Assembly: GCA_944350365.1 (NCBI GenBank)
Contig: CALVOU010000010.1
Coordinates: forward strand, 1 to 37,004
Length of the DNA: 37,004 nucleotides
Direction: 5' to 3'
DNA from: an uncultured Bacilli bacterium
GTDB lineage: Bacteria > Bacillota_I > Bacilli_A > RF39 > UBA660
This document shows positions 14,016 through 20,764 of this stretch, one piece after another. The notes under the pieces were generated by a model. The model did no database searches. It was given only the letters and a program-made list of their open reading frames with translations, and had not been told where the DNA came from. A program made the position numbers and the translations under genes. Each line of letters begins with the position of its first letter. The first letter of the stretch is position 1.

Positions 14016-15305
14016 ATGAAAAAAGTAATTAAAAATGGAACTGTAATCACGATGGATACGAATCGTGCTAAATACGAAAATGTAGATATTGTGGTTGAAG
14101 ATCAATATATTTGTGATATATGTAAAAACTATACCGGTCAGTACGATGAATTAATCGATGCGACTGGAAAAATCGTAATGCCTGGTTTAATTAATGGTCA
14201 TACCCATTTAGGAATGAGCATTTTTAGAGCAACCAATGACAATTTGAATTTACAAGATTGGTTAAACAAAAAAATTTGGCCGATCGAAGATAATATGACT
14301 GATGATGATCTTTATTATACCACTTTATTATCTTGTATTGAGATGATCAAAACTGGAACAACAACCGCTAATGATATGTATTTTGGTTGGAGAGGAAGTA
14401 TTCGCGCTTTACAAGAAACTAAAGTTAGGTGTATGTACTCTAGATGTCTAATGGGAAATGGGGATGAGGCATCTATGGAAAGAATTCAAGACTTTATGGA
14501 ACTTTATCAGAGTCACAAAGATTCCCCTCTTCTTACTTTTAGCTTGACACCACACGCAATGTATACTTGTAGTAAAGAATATTTAAAAAAATGTAAACAG
14601 TTAGCAGACGATTTACATTTACCGATTCACATGCATTTTTGCGAAAATGAAAGTGAGGTACAGGGAATTGAACAAGATTACCAAAAGTTACCCGTTGAAG
14701 CTTTAGAGGAACTTGGTTTTTTGGATAACCATTTGATTCTCGCACATGGAACTTTTATTTCCGAAAAAGAGCAAGAAATTTTAAGAGGAAAAGATGTCTC
14801 CATTGTAACCAATCCAATTAGTAATCTCAACTTAGGGTGTGGGATCGCAGACATTAGTAGCTATAGGAAACATGGGATTAATGTTTGTCTAGGTACAGAC
14901 GGACAAGGAAGTGGAAATAATCTTAACTTGTTTTACCATATGTCAGTTACTGATCAACTTCAAAAAGCACTCTATCAAGATCCTACTGTTTTTAGTTCTT
15001 ATGATGTTTTGAAGCTAACTACCATAAACGGAGCAAAAGCGTTAGGATTAGAAGATAAAATCGGCTCAATCGAAGTGGGAAAACTTGCGGATATTATCAT
15101 CCTCGATTATCAGGACATTGAAACTTATCCAACTGTTGATTTAATTACCCAGATCGTTCATAATACTGAGAGTAAGCACGTAGATACTACCATCATAAAT
15201 GGAGAGATTTTGATGAAGAACCACCAATTACTTTTACCAATTAATGAAGAAGAATTAAAAAAGAAAATCACTTCGATTATCGAGCGTCTAGGCGAAGAAA
15301 GATGA
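14016..15305 (+). CDS. Amidohydrolase, MTA/SAH deaminase group
   Basis: 429 residues of the metal-dependent amidohydrolase superfamily. It has the zinc HxH motif (NGHTHLGMSIFR), a further metal-site histidine segment (LPIHMHFCENESE), ILAHGTFIS, and the catalytic aspartate in CLGTDGQGSGNNLNLF. The closest recognisable group is MtaD/SsnA: 5'-methylthioadenosine/S-adenosylhomocysteine deaminases and related aminohydrolases. Substrate is not certain from motifs. I use ATG 14016 because CGGAGG lies just before it and the ATG at 13998 overlaps the promoter. Its stop codon overlaps the start of the flavodoxin gene (ATGA), so the two are translationally coupled. Confidence 0.9.
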   Translation: MKKVIKNGTVITMDTNRAKYENVDIVVEDQYICDICKNYTGQYDELIDATGKIVMPGLINGHTHLGMSIFRATNDNLNLQDWLNKKIWPIEDNMTDDDLYYTTLLSCIEMIKTGTTTANDMYFGWRGSIRALQETKVRCMYSRCLMGNGDEASMERIQDFMELYQSHKDSPLLTFSLTPHAMYTCSKEYLKKCKQLADDLHLPIHMHFCENESEVQGIEQDYQKLPVEALEELGFLDNHLILAHGTFISEKEQEILRGKDVSIVTNPISNLNLGCGIADISSYRKHGINVCLGTDGQGSGNNLNLFYHMSVTDQLQKALYQDPTVFSSYDVLKLTTINGAKALGLEDKIGSIEVGKLADIIILDYQDIETYPTVDLITQIVHNTESKHVDTTIINGEILMKNHQLLLPINEEELKKKITSIIERLGEER

Positions 15306-15820
15306 AAATTGCCATTATTTACTCCAGCCATACTGGAAATACAGAGTGTGTAGCATCCGCAATAAAAGAAGCCTTAAAAGATCAGGAAGTTGTTTATTTT
15401 GGGAAAATTCCTAAAAATCTTTCTGATATTCATGCCGATCTTTATTTTATTGGTTCTTGGACAGATAAAGGCAATTCTTCTTCAGAAACAATTCAGTTGA
15501 TTCAAAAAATGAAAAAGGAAAAGATAGCCTATTTTGGGACTGTCGGATATGGTGGTGATCAACTTTATTATGATCAATTATTCAAACGTATCCAAAAAGA
15601 AATAGATCCATCGAATCAAATACTTGGTTATTTTTTCTGTCAGGGAAAAATGCCTATTCAAATTAGAGATAGATATATACAACTTCTTACTCAAAATTCT
15701 GAAGATGCTAACCTTAAGGTCAGTATCCATAACTTCGATGAAGCATTACCTCACCCTGATGAACACGATTTAGATCATGCCAAAGATTGGGCAAACGATA
15801 TTATCTGTTCAATAAAATAA
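15302..15820 (+). CDS. Flavodoxin-like protein (BilS/flavodoxin_4-like)
   Basis: 172 residues beginning KIAIIYSSHTGNTECVASAI, the FMN phosphate-binding loop of flavodoxins (SSHTGNT). FIGSWTDKGNSSSET (about 53-67) and FGTVGYGGD (about 80-88) correspond to the isoalloxazine loops. Length and pattern fit short-chain flavodoxin-like proteins such as those named BilS beside bilirubin reductase, but no reductase gene is present here. It would act as a cytoplasmic one- or two-electron carrier. The 4-nt overlap with the amidohydrolase gene suggests a shared role, which I cannot name. Confidence 0.85.
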   Translation: MKIAIIYSSHTGNTECVASAIKEALKDQEVVYFGKIPKNLSDIHADLYFIGSWTDKGNSSSETIQLIQKMKKEKIAYFGTVGYGGDQLYYDQLFKRIQKEIDPSNQILGYFFCQGKMPIQIRDRYIQLLTQNSEDANLKVSIHNFDEALPHPDEHDLDHAKDWANDIICSIK

Positions 15821-15837
15821 GGAACTTTCAAAGTAAA

Positions 15838-15865
15838 ACCTATAAAGTTTTTATACTTTATAGGT
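15838..15865. repeat. 28-bp palindrome, copy 1
   Basis: ACCTATAAAG, an 8-base loop TTTTTATA, then CTTTATAGGT. It is identical to copy 2 at 16056-16083. It has no T-tract on the plus strand, so it is not a classical terminator by itself. Confidence 0.95.
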
Positions 15866-15942
15866 CAGAGTGTTGACAAACTACCTATTCTAAAAAACTA
15901 ATATTTTAGTTGGTTTAAAGTGGTAGAAAAATGTCAAAATAT

Positions 15943-15984
15943 GAGCAATTTTAGATAGAAATTTCCTAAAATTGCTCTTTTTTT
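15943..15984 (+). terminator. Terminator of the amidohydrolase-flavodoxin unit
   Basis: Perfect 12-bp stem GAGCAATTTTAG/CTAAAATTGCTC (15943-15954 with 15966-15977), an 11-nt loop and seven T on the plus strand. It lies inside the 246-bp element. Confidence 0.88.
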
Positions 15985-16014
15985 ATACTTTTATGGGGAA
16001 TATAAAAGGCTGTA

Positions 16015-16047
16015 TGACAAAGCCGGTTTGAAAAACCGACTTTGTCA
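16015..16047. repeat. Long hairpin inside the structured element
   Basis: TGACAAAG..CGGTTT paired with AACCG..CTTTGTCA around a short GAAA-rich loop. The outer bases AGGC (16007-16010) and GCCT (16051-16054) can extend the stem. It is not followed by a T-run. Confidence 0.75.
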
Positions 16048-16055
16048 ACGGCCTG

Positions 16056-16083
16056 ACCTATAAAGTTTTTATACTTTATAGGT
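16056..16083. repeat. 28-bp palindrome, copy 2
   Basis: Identical to copy 1 at 15838-15865. It ends one base before the galE stop codon (minus strand), so it would form a hairpin immediately after galE in the mRNA and may protect or end that transcript. Confidence 0.95.
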
Positions 16084-17088
16084 TTATTTCTTATGATGAA
16101 CAATATATTGATAGCTGTCTCTTACCATATCTTCTAAAGTTTTCGTACAAGTAAAATTTAATTCTTGTTTTGCATACGATGGATCAGCATAACATTCCGC
16201 GATGTCTCCTGCTCTTCGCTCTACTATTTGATACGGTATTTTTACATTGTTTATTTTTTCGAAAGTATTTACAATTTCTAAGACACTATATCCATGCCCA
16301 GTTCCTAAATTGTAACAGTCTATTTGATTAGTTTTCATAATCTTTTCAATTGCTTTTATATGACCTTTGGCAAGATCTACTACATGAATATAATCTCTTA
16401 CTCCAGTTCCATCCTTTGTGTCATAATCATTTCCAAAAACATTTAGATGATCAAGTTCTTTCGTTGCTACTTTCACAATGTAAGGCATTAAATTATTCGG
16501 AATTCCATTAGGATCTTCTCCTAATAAATAAGACGAATGTGCACCGATTGGATTGAAATAGCGAAGGATTGCTATACTCCAAGTAGGGTCCGCTTTATAT
16601 AAATCTTTTAACATGTACTCGATAAATAATTTGGTTGATCCATATGGATTGGTAGTTGATAATGGAAAATCTTCTTTAATTGGTAACGATGAAGGATTAC
16701 CGTAAACTGTAGCACTTGAAGAAAATACTAGTTTTTTGCAATTATACTTAGTCATTATTTCTAGTAAGTTCAAAGTGGATACTAAATTGTTCTGGTAGTA
16801 TAAAAGTGGCTTTTTTACTGACTCTCCTACTGCTTTTAATCCAGCAAAATGAATAGTAGCATCAATTTTATTTTCCTTAAATACTTGTTCTAAATCATTT
16901 TGATTACACAAGTCATACTGATAAAACTTAGGTCGTTTTCCAGTTATCTTTTCAATATTATTCAATACTTCTAATTTGGAGTTAATTAAATTATCGACAA
17001 TAATCACTTCATAGTTATTTTCTAATAATTCTACTACCGTATGACTACCGATATAGCCCATACCTCCGGTTACTAGAATAGTTTTCAT
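16084..17088 (-). CDS. galE: UDP-glucose 4-epimerase
   Basis: 334 residues, the usual GalE length. It interconverts UDP-glucose and UDP-galactose, and possibly the N-acetyl forms, using bound NAD. The Rossmann motif GGMGYIG is at 8-14, the catalytic serine region SSSATVYG at 123-130, and the catalytic pair Y149/K153 in NPYGSTK. ILRYFNPIGAH and GTGVRDYIHVVDLA are conserved GalE blocks. A GGAGGGG ribosome binding site lies within the last codons of the upstream GT2 gene, so it is the last gene of the polysaccharide locus and supplies a galactose or GalNAc donor. Confidence 0.96.
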   Translation of the reverse strand: MKTILVTGGMGYIGSHTVVELLENNYEVIIVDNLINSKLEVLNNIEKITGKRPKFYQYDLCNQNDLEQVFKENKIDATIHFAGLKAVGESVKKPLLYYQNNLVSTLNLLEIMTKYNCKKLVFSSSATVYGNPSSLPIKEDFPLSTTNPYGSTKLFIEYMLKDLYKADPTWSIAILRYFNPIGAHSSYLLGEDPNGIPNNLMPYIVKVATKELDHLNVFGNDYDTKDGTGVRDYIHVVDLAKGHIKAIEKIMKTNQIDCYNLGTGHGYSVLEIVNTFEKINNVKIPYQIVERRAGDIAECYADPSYAKQELNFTCTKTLEDMVRDSYQYIVHHKK

Positions 17089-17089
17089 T

Positions 17090-17863
17090 TTATCCCCTCC
17101 TTGTATTATTTTTAGTTTTTGCTTTTAGTACTTGCAAAAATATATTTATAGCACGTAATCCATTTACAAAGAATGGCAATTTAATTTCATTTGCTTTTAA
17201 AACTGTATACCCCTCTTTTAAGCTTTTATAATATCCTTTGAGACCATTTGTGCTTAATCCACCGCTACGCATATGCACAAGTACTTTATTAATATATTGC
17301 ATTTTTAACCTTTGATCTTTCATCACTCTCAACATAAAATCATAGTCTGCTGCGATTTTAAAATCTTGATTATATAAGCCATGCTTTTTATATACTTCCG
17401 TTTTCACATATAAAGTTGGGTGTGGAGGATACCAGCCAAACTTATAATTTCCTTTTTTGGGATCAAAGACCCGTACAACTTTATCTAGTTTTTCGTCTCT
17501 TATTTCCAGTTTTGAATATGTTGCATCGCATTTGTTTTTTTGAAAAGTCTTAACTATAGTTTCTAATACATCATAAGAAGCTAGAACATCATCAGAGTTA
17601 ATAATCCCAATAATATCACCTGTCGCCATTTTTATCCCTTTATTCATTGCATCATATAATCCATTATCAGGTTCAGAAATATATTTTAATCTTTTATTAA
17701 ATTTAGCCTCATACGATTTAACTATCTTTAAGGTGTTATCCTTACTTTTTCCATCAATAATTAAATACTCGTAATTTTTATAAGTTTGTTTTAATACTGA
17801 TTCTAAAGTATCCTGAATTGTTGATTCAGAATTATAGCAAACTGTTATTAATGTTATTTTCAT
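17090..17863 (-). CDS. GT2 glycosyltransferase (WcaA/WcaE-like)
   Basis: 257 residues: GT-A domain starting KITLITVCYNSESTIQDTLE, YLIIDGKSKDNT (about 33-44), EPDNGLYDAMNKG and the metal-binding NSDD (about 89-92). A C-terminal acceptor part has YPPHPTLYVKTEVY and the catalytic-base region AADYDFMLRV. There is no membrane segment. It is an inverting transferase acting in the cytoplasm on the lipid-linked polymer; donor unknown. It starts 2 nt after the SMR-type gene and is followed directly by galE, which may supply its donor. Confidence 0.9.
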   Translation of the reverse strand: MKITLITVCYNSESTIQDTLESVLKQTYKNYEYLIIDGKSKDNTLKIVKSYEAKFNKRLKYISEPDNGLYDAMNKGIKMATGDIIGIINSDDVLASYDVLETIVKTFQKNKCDATYSKLEIRDEKLDKVVRVFDPKKGNYKFGWYPPHPTLYVKTEVYKKHGLYNQDFKIAADYDFMLRVMKDQRLKMQYINKVLVHMRSGGLSTNGLKGYYKSLKEGYTVLKANEIKLPFFVNGLRAINIFLQVLKAKTKNNTRRG

Positions 17864-17865
17864 AT

Positions 17866-18216
17866 TTACCTCTTACCTATTGCTAATAAAACAACTCCAA
17901 TAATTACTAAGACTGCCCCAATAATACTAGCAAAATTCACTTGTTCCTTAAAAAAGCAGACACCAATTATCAGTATTAAAAGTTGGCATATTCCTGTAGT
18001 TATTGGAACAATATAGCTTAAATCAAAAGTGACTACTAATTTTTGCCATAGAAGAAAACTTCCAAGATAAGAAAGGAATCCTAATAAGGTTACAAATCCA
18101 ATTTTAAAGTTTACGCCATTAGTAAAACTTAGTGATAGTGAATCTCCGCCTAATTTCATCAAAAGCATTCCTAAAGTAGTTAAAATAATATAAACTACTG
18201 TTAAAATAATTTTCAT
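17866..18216 (-). CDS. SMR/EamA-type four-helix membrane protein, candidate sugar-lipid flippase
   Basis: 116 residues with four hydrophobic helices (about 2-21, 37-56, 68-88, 94-112), the size and layout of small multidrug resistance proteins and of ArnE/ArnF, which flip undecaprenyl-phosphate-aminoarabinose. The N-terminal helix has an acidic-free face, and the SMR catalytic Glu in helix 1 is missing, which argues against drug export. It overlaps the DUF2304 gene by 4 nt (ATGA) and lies with GT2 and DUF2142 genes, so transport of a polyprenyl-phosphate sugar is the likely role. Confidence 0.8.
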   Translation of the reverse strand: MKIILTVVYIILTTLGMLLMKLGGDSLSLSFTNGVNFKIGFVTLLGFLSYLGSFLLWQKLVVTFDLSYIVPITTGICQLLILIIGVCFFKEQVNFASIIGAVLVIIGVVLLAIGKR

Positions 18217-18566
18217 TTACCTCTTTCCTTTCTTCTTAAATCTTCTAATTCATTTTCTAATATAGCAACATGTTGTGCTAACTCTATAATTTTTTCTTGA
18301 TGCTCAGCAATTTTTTTACTATTTCTAAAATTGATAAATAGCAAAAAGATAATACATAGTACAAATAATAAAGATGGCGGGTAAGCAATATTTAAAAATT
18401 TTGCCAGTCTATCGATTGAATACGGAAAAATTGCTAGAATTAACATTATAAGTGAAGCTATTATCCACCAAAAGCTCTCTTTAATTGAAAACTTCTTTTT
18501 TCTCACTTCATGGACTACATATAATATAACTAAAATTGCTAAAATTATAAAATACATGTTTTTCAT
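18213..18566 (-). CDS. DUF2304 small membrane protein (GacJ-like)
   Basis: 117 residues from ATG 18566, chosen because GAGGG lies upstream; a longer frame begins inside the preceding gene. Three hydrophobic helices (about 5-20, 31-49, 61-78) are followed by a charged coiled-coil tail (IAEHQEKIIELAQHVAILEN...). This is the DUF2304 pattern. Streptococcal GacJ, of this kind, binds the GT2 GacI and raises its Und-P-GlcNAc synthase activity (established). Here the gene directly follows a GT2 of the right type (1-nt gap), so a GacI/GacJ-like pair is likely. Confidence 0.82.
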   Translation of the reverse strand: MKNMYFIILAILVILYVVHEVRKKKFSIKESFWWIIASLIMLILAIFPYSIDRLAKFLNIAYPPSLLFVLCIIFLLFINFRNSKKIAEHQEKIIELAQHVAILENELEDLRRKERGK

Positions 18567-18567
18567 A

Positions 18568-19290
18568 TTATCTTGCCCTCTTTCTTGGGTTTTGTATAAT
18601 GATAAATACAATAGTATATAACATATTGATCATATATTTTATCGGTTTAATAATCCCACCATGCATACTTTCTCCGTTTTCGCGGAGTCTCATTTTGACT
18701 GGAATTTCTTTAATCTTGTACCCCAATATTAACATTTCAATCACTAAATTGGCATCAGGAAACTCCGGATAATTTCCCATTTGGGCATATCTCTCTATTA
18801 CTTTTTTATTTAAGCATTGAAAACCTGATAATGGGTCAGCTATTTTCTTTTTACATATTATTTGAATTATACCCGCAAAAAATTTCGTTCCAATTTTTCT
18901 AAAAAAGGGACAAGGATAACCAGTATCTTTTAAGTATCTAGAGCCGATTACAATATCGCTATCTGAACGTTTTATTTCTTCTAATAATTTTATAGCCTCT
19001 TTTGCTATATGTTGTCCATCAGCATCAAATTGAATTACATAGTCATAATTATTCACGTAAGCATATTTAATTCCAGTTTGTACGGCCATTGCATATTTTA
19101 AATTAAAAATCCCAGTTATACATTTCACTCCATTTTGTTCTACTATTTTTTTTGTATTGTCTTTAGAACAATCATTAATCACTATAACGTCTGCAAAATT
19201 TGCATCATTTTGGATTTCTTTTAATACCTTTTCTATATTCTCTTCTTCATTATATGCTGGTATCACAAATAGTACTTTGCCATTCTTCAC
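18568..19290 (-). CDS. GT2 polyprenyl-phosphate sugar synthase (GacI/DPM1-like)
   Basis: About 240 residues. GT2 blocks are VLFVIPAYNEEENIEKVL, VIVINDCSKDNT, FNLKYAMAVQTGIKYA, the metal motif QFDADGQH and DPLSGFQCLNKKVIE, all typical of DPM1-like enzymes that load a sugar on undecaprenyl phosphate. Only a single C-terminal hydrophobic stretch (MINMLYTIVFIIIQ) is present instead of two TM helices, as in GacI-type proteins that rely on a small partner. I start at GTG 19290, 8 nt after AGAGG; GTG at 19299 overlaps that site. The gene is followed by DUF2304 and SMR-type genes and preceded by a DUF2142 gene. Confidence 0.9.
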   Translation of the reverse strand: MKNGKVLFVIPAYNEEENIEKVLKEIQNDANFADVIVINDCSKDNTKKIVEQNGVKCITGIFNLKYAMAVQTGIKYAYVNNYDYVIQFDADGQHIAKEAIKLLEEIKRSDSDIVIGSRYLKDTGYPCPFFRKIGTKFFAGIIQIICKKKIADPLSGFQCLNKKVIERYAQMGNYPEFPDANLVIEMLILGYKIKEIPVKMRLRENGESMHGGIIKPIKYMINMLYTIVFIIIQNPRKRAR

Positions 19291-19342
19291 ATCTATCACC
19301 TCTATTTAAAAAACATAGTCTTTTAATTTTAATATCATATAA

Positions 19343-19372
19343 ATTATAATAATGTAATATGATTAAATCCAA
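19343..19372 (-). promoter_or_regulatory. Weak candidate internal promoter
   Basis: TATAAT (19343-19348) with TTGGAT 18 bp upstream on the minus strand, at the end of the DUF2142 gene. It could add transcription of the GT2-DUF2304-SMR-GT2-galE genes. The -35 matches only in TTG. Confidence 0.3.
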
Positions 19373-20763
19373 AATCGTGTCATATTTACGATTAAGCTAA
19401 TACTTAGGCAAACAATTGTTACTATTACTGAATAATTAAAATATGTTCTTGAAAAATCCATAATTTTTTTCTTTGCTAAAAATAAATTAGTACTACATAA
19501 TAGCGGAAGCAAAATCAATAACGGAAGAAAGTATCTGCCTTGAACCCCTGTTATTTGATTTCCGCCAACTTGATTGAAAACATCTGCTGTCCAGAAAATA
19601 TACATAGCGGTATACATGCCAACTATTCCGACGATGAATATAGCAATTATCATTATTTTTTGTTTATTAGTAATTTTTATCTTCTCTGAAATACCATCAG
19701 TTACAAAAGTAATTATTAAATTTATTAAAATAATAAAAATAAATAATGGTGGTAAATAAGTATCTAACAGTCCAAAATTTCCTGTCATCCAATAAAGTTG
19801 TGTCCAGAATTGATCTTTTAAATTTACAAGAAGGATTTTTAAATAAGATAGTGGATGGCTTAGTACATACATTAGCTGATCTGATGACAAACTTTCTTTA
19901 GGAGCAACTTCTAATAGCATATTAGGAATTTTAAAAACAATTGTTAGTAAAATAATTGCTGTTCCTAATGCAAAATAAGTTCTCCATTTTTTCCCGTCTT
20001 TAAACTTTTCGGATGGCACAAAAATTAATAACGCTAATAAAGGGGCATAGATTACTTTAATATTTAAGAGGATATAGCCAATAATTGTAAATAAGAAAAA
20101 ACCTTTTTTATCAAATTTAGCTTTTTTATCATAAATTAGTCTCAATATCGTGGCTATACTTAAAAGAGAAATCGAAATTAATAAACTGTCATAGCTTACC
20201 ATACTTCCCAAAAATATAGACATAGGAACTAATAAAATAGTCAACATACTTTTTTTAAATGAAGGAGTAATTTTTATAGCAAAATAACCAATTGTTAAAT
20301 AAGCTAGTAAAGAGAAGAATCTAGCAAAATACAACATTAGTGCTGTCGACGGGGCTCCATTTACAAAAAACGGTGCTAGGATTTTAGAGAAAAATATTCC
20401 TATTGCTGGAATAATATGCGCTATTGGTGTTGACCCTGAAGTAGATACCTCTATTAATGTTTTTTGGGAGAATTCACCAGGCAATAATTGATCGTAGTAG
20501 CAATCATGATAGGTATATTTCCATTCACGATTGCTCATTACTGATACTTTTTCTTGGATATACTCTTGCATAGTATCTGGAATTTTTAATCCTGATATAG
20601 TTCCATTAGTAGAAGCAAAAAACTCTCCTTCTGATATCGCGTAAGCTTTTTTGAAATGACTATCTTCATCTGGAGATTGAAATGGTGGAATTATATATAT
20701 AAATAAGCATCCAACTATAAATCCTATAATAACAAATAATTTTTCTATTGTAATTTTTTTCAT
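19363..20763 (-). CDS. DUF2142 polytopic membrane protein, candidate GT-C
   Basis: 466 residues with about ten hydrophobic helices. The signature PPFQSPDEDSHFKKAY (about 26-41), directly after the first helix, is the DUF2142 motif; an acidic pair at this place is typical of GT-C enzymes that use polyprenyl-phosphate sugars outside the membrane. A large extracytoplasmic loop follows (about 45-125). It is next to GT2, DUF2304 and SMR-type genes, so it is the best candidate to transfer the flipped sugar to the polysaccharide. It starts 1 nt after the double GT-B gene, with GAGGAG upstream. Confidence 0.85.
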   Translation of the reverse strand: MKKITIEKLFVIIGFIVGCLFIYIIPPFQSPDEDSHFKKAYAISEGEFFASTNGTISGLKIPDTMQEYIQEKVSVMSNREWKYTYHDCYYDQLLPGEFSQKTLIEVSTSGSTPIAHIIPAIGIFFSKILAPFFVNGAPSTALMLYFARFFSLLAYLTIGYFAIKITPSFKKSMLTILLVPMSIFLGSMVSYDSLLISISLLSIATILRLIYDKKAKFDKKGFFLFTIIGYILLNIKVIYAPLLALLIFVPSEKFKDGKKWRTYFALGTAIILLTIVFKIPNMLLEVAPKESLSSDQLMYVLSHPLSYLKILLVNLKDQFWTQLYWMTGNFGLLDTYLPPLFIFIILINLIITFVTDGISEKIKITNKQKIMIIAIFIVGIVGMYTAMYIFWTADVFNQVGGNQITGVQGRYFLPLLILLPLLCSTNLFLAKKKIMDFSRTYFNYSVIVTIVCLSISLIVNMTRFWI

Positions 20764-20764
20764 A

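Larger units (their letters stand above)
15838..16083. mobile_element. 246-bp structured element with 43-bp imperfect inverted ends (MITE-like)
   Basis: The ends 15838-15880 and 16041-16083 are inverted copies matching at 36 of 43 positions by eye. The mismatches lie in the palindrome loop and in three bases after TAGGTCAG. Each end contains the same 28-bp palindrome, and both finish inwards at GTTGACAAA. Inside are a rho-independent terminator (15943-15984) and a second long hairpin (16015-16047). No reading frame is present. The element fills the space between the convergent flavodoxin and galE genes and touches the galE stop codon. Mobility is an inference; I see no clear target duplication. 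Confidence 0.55.
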
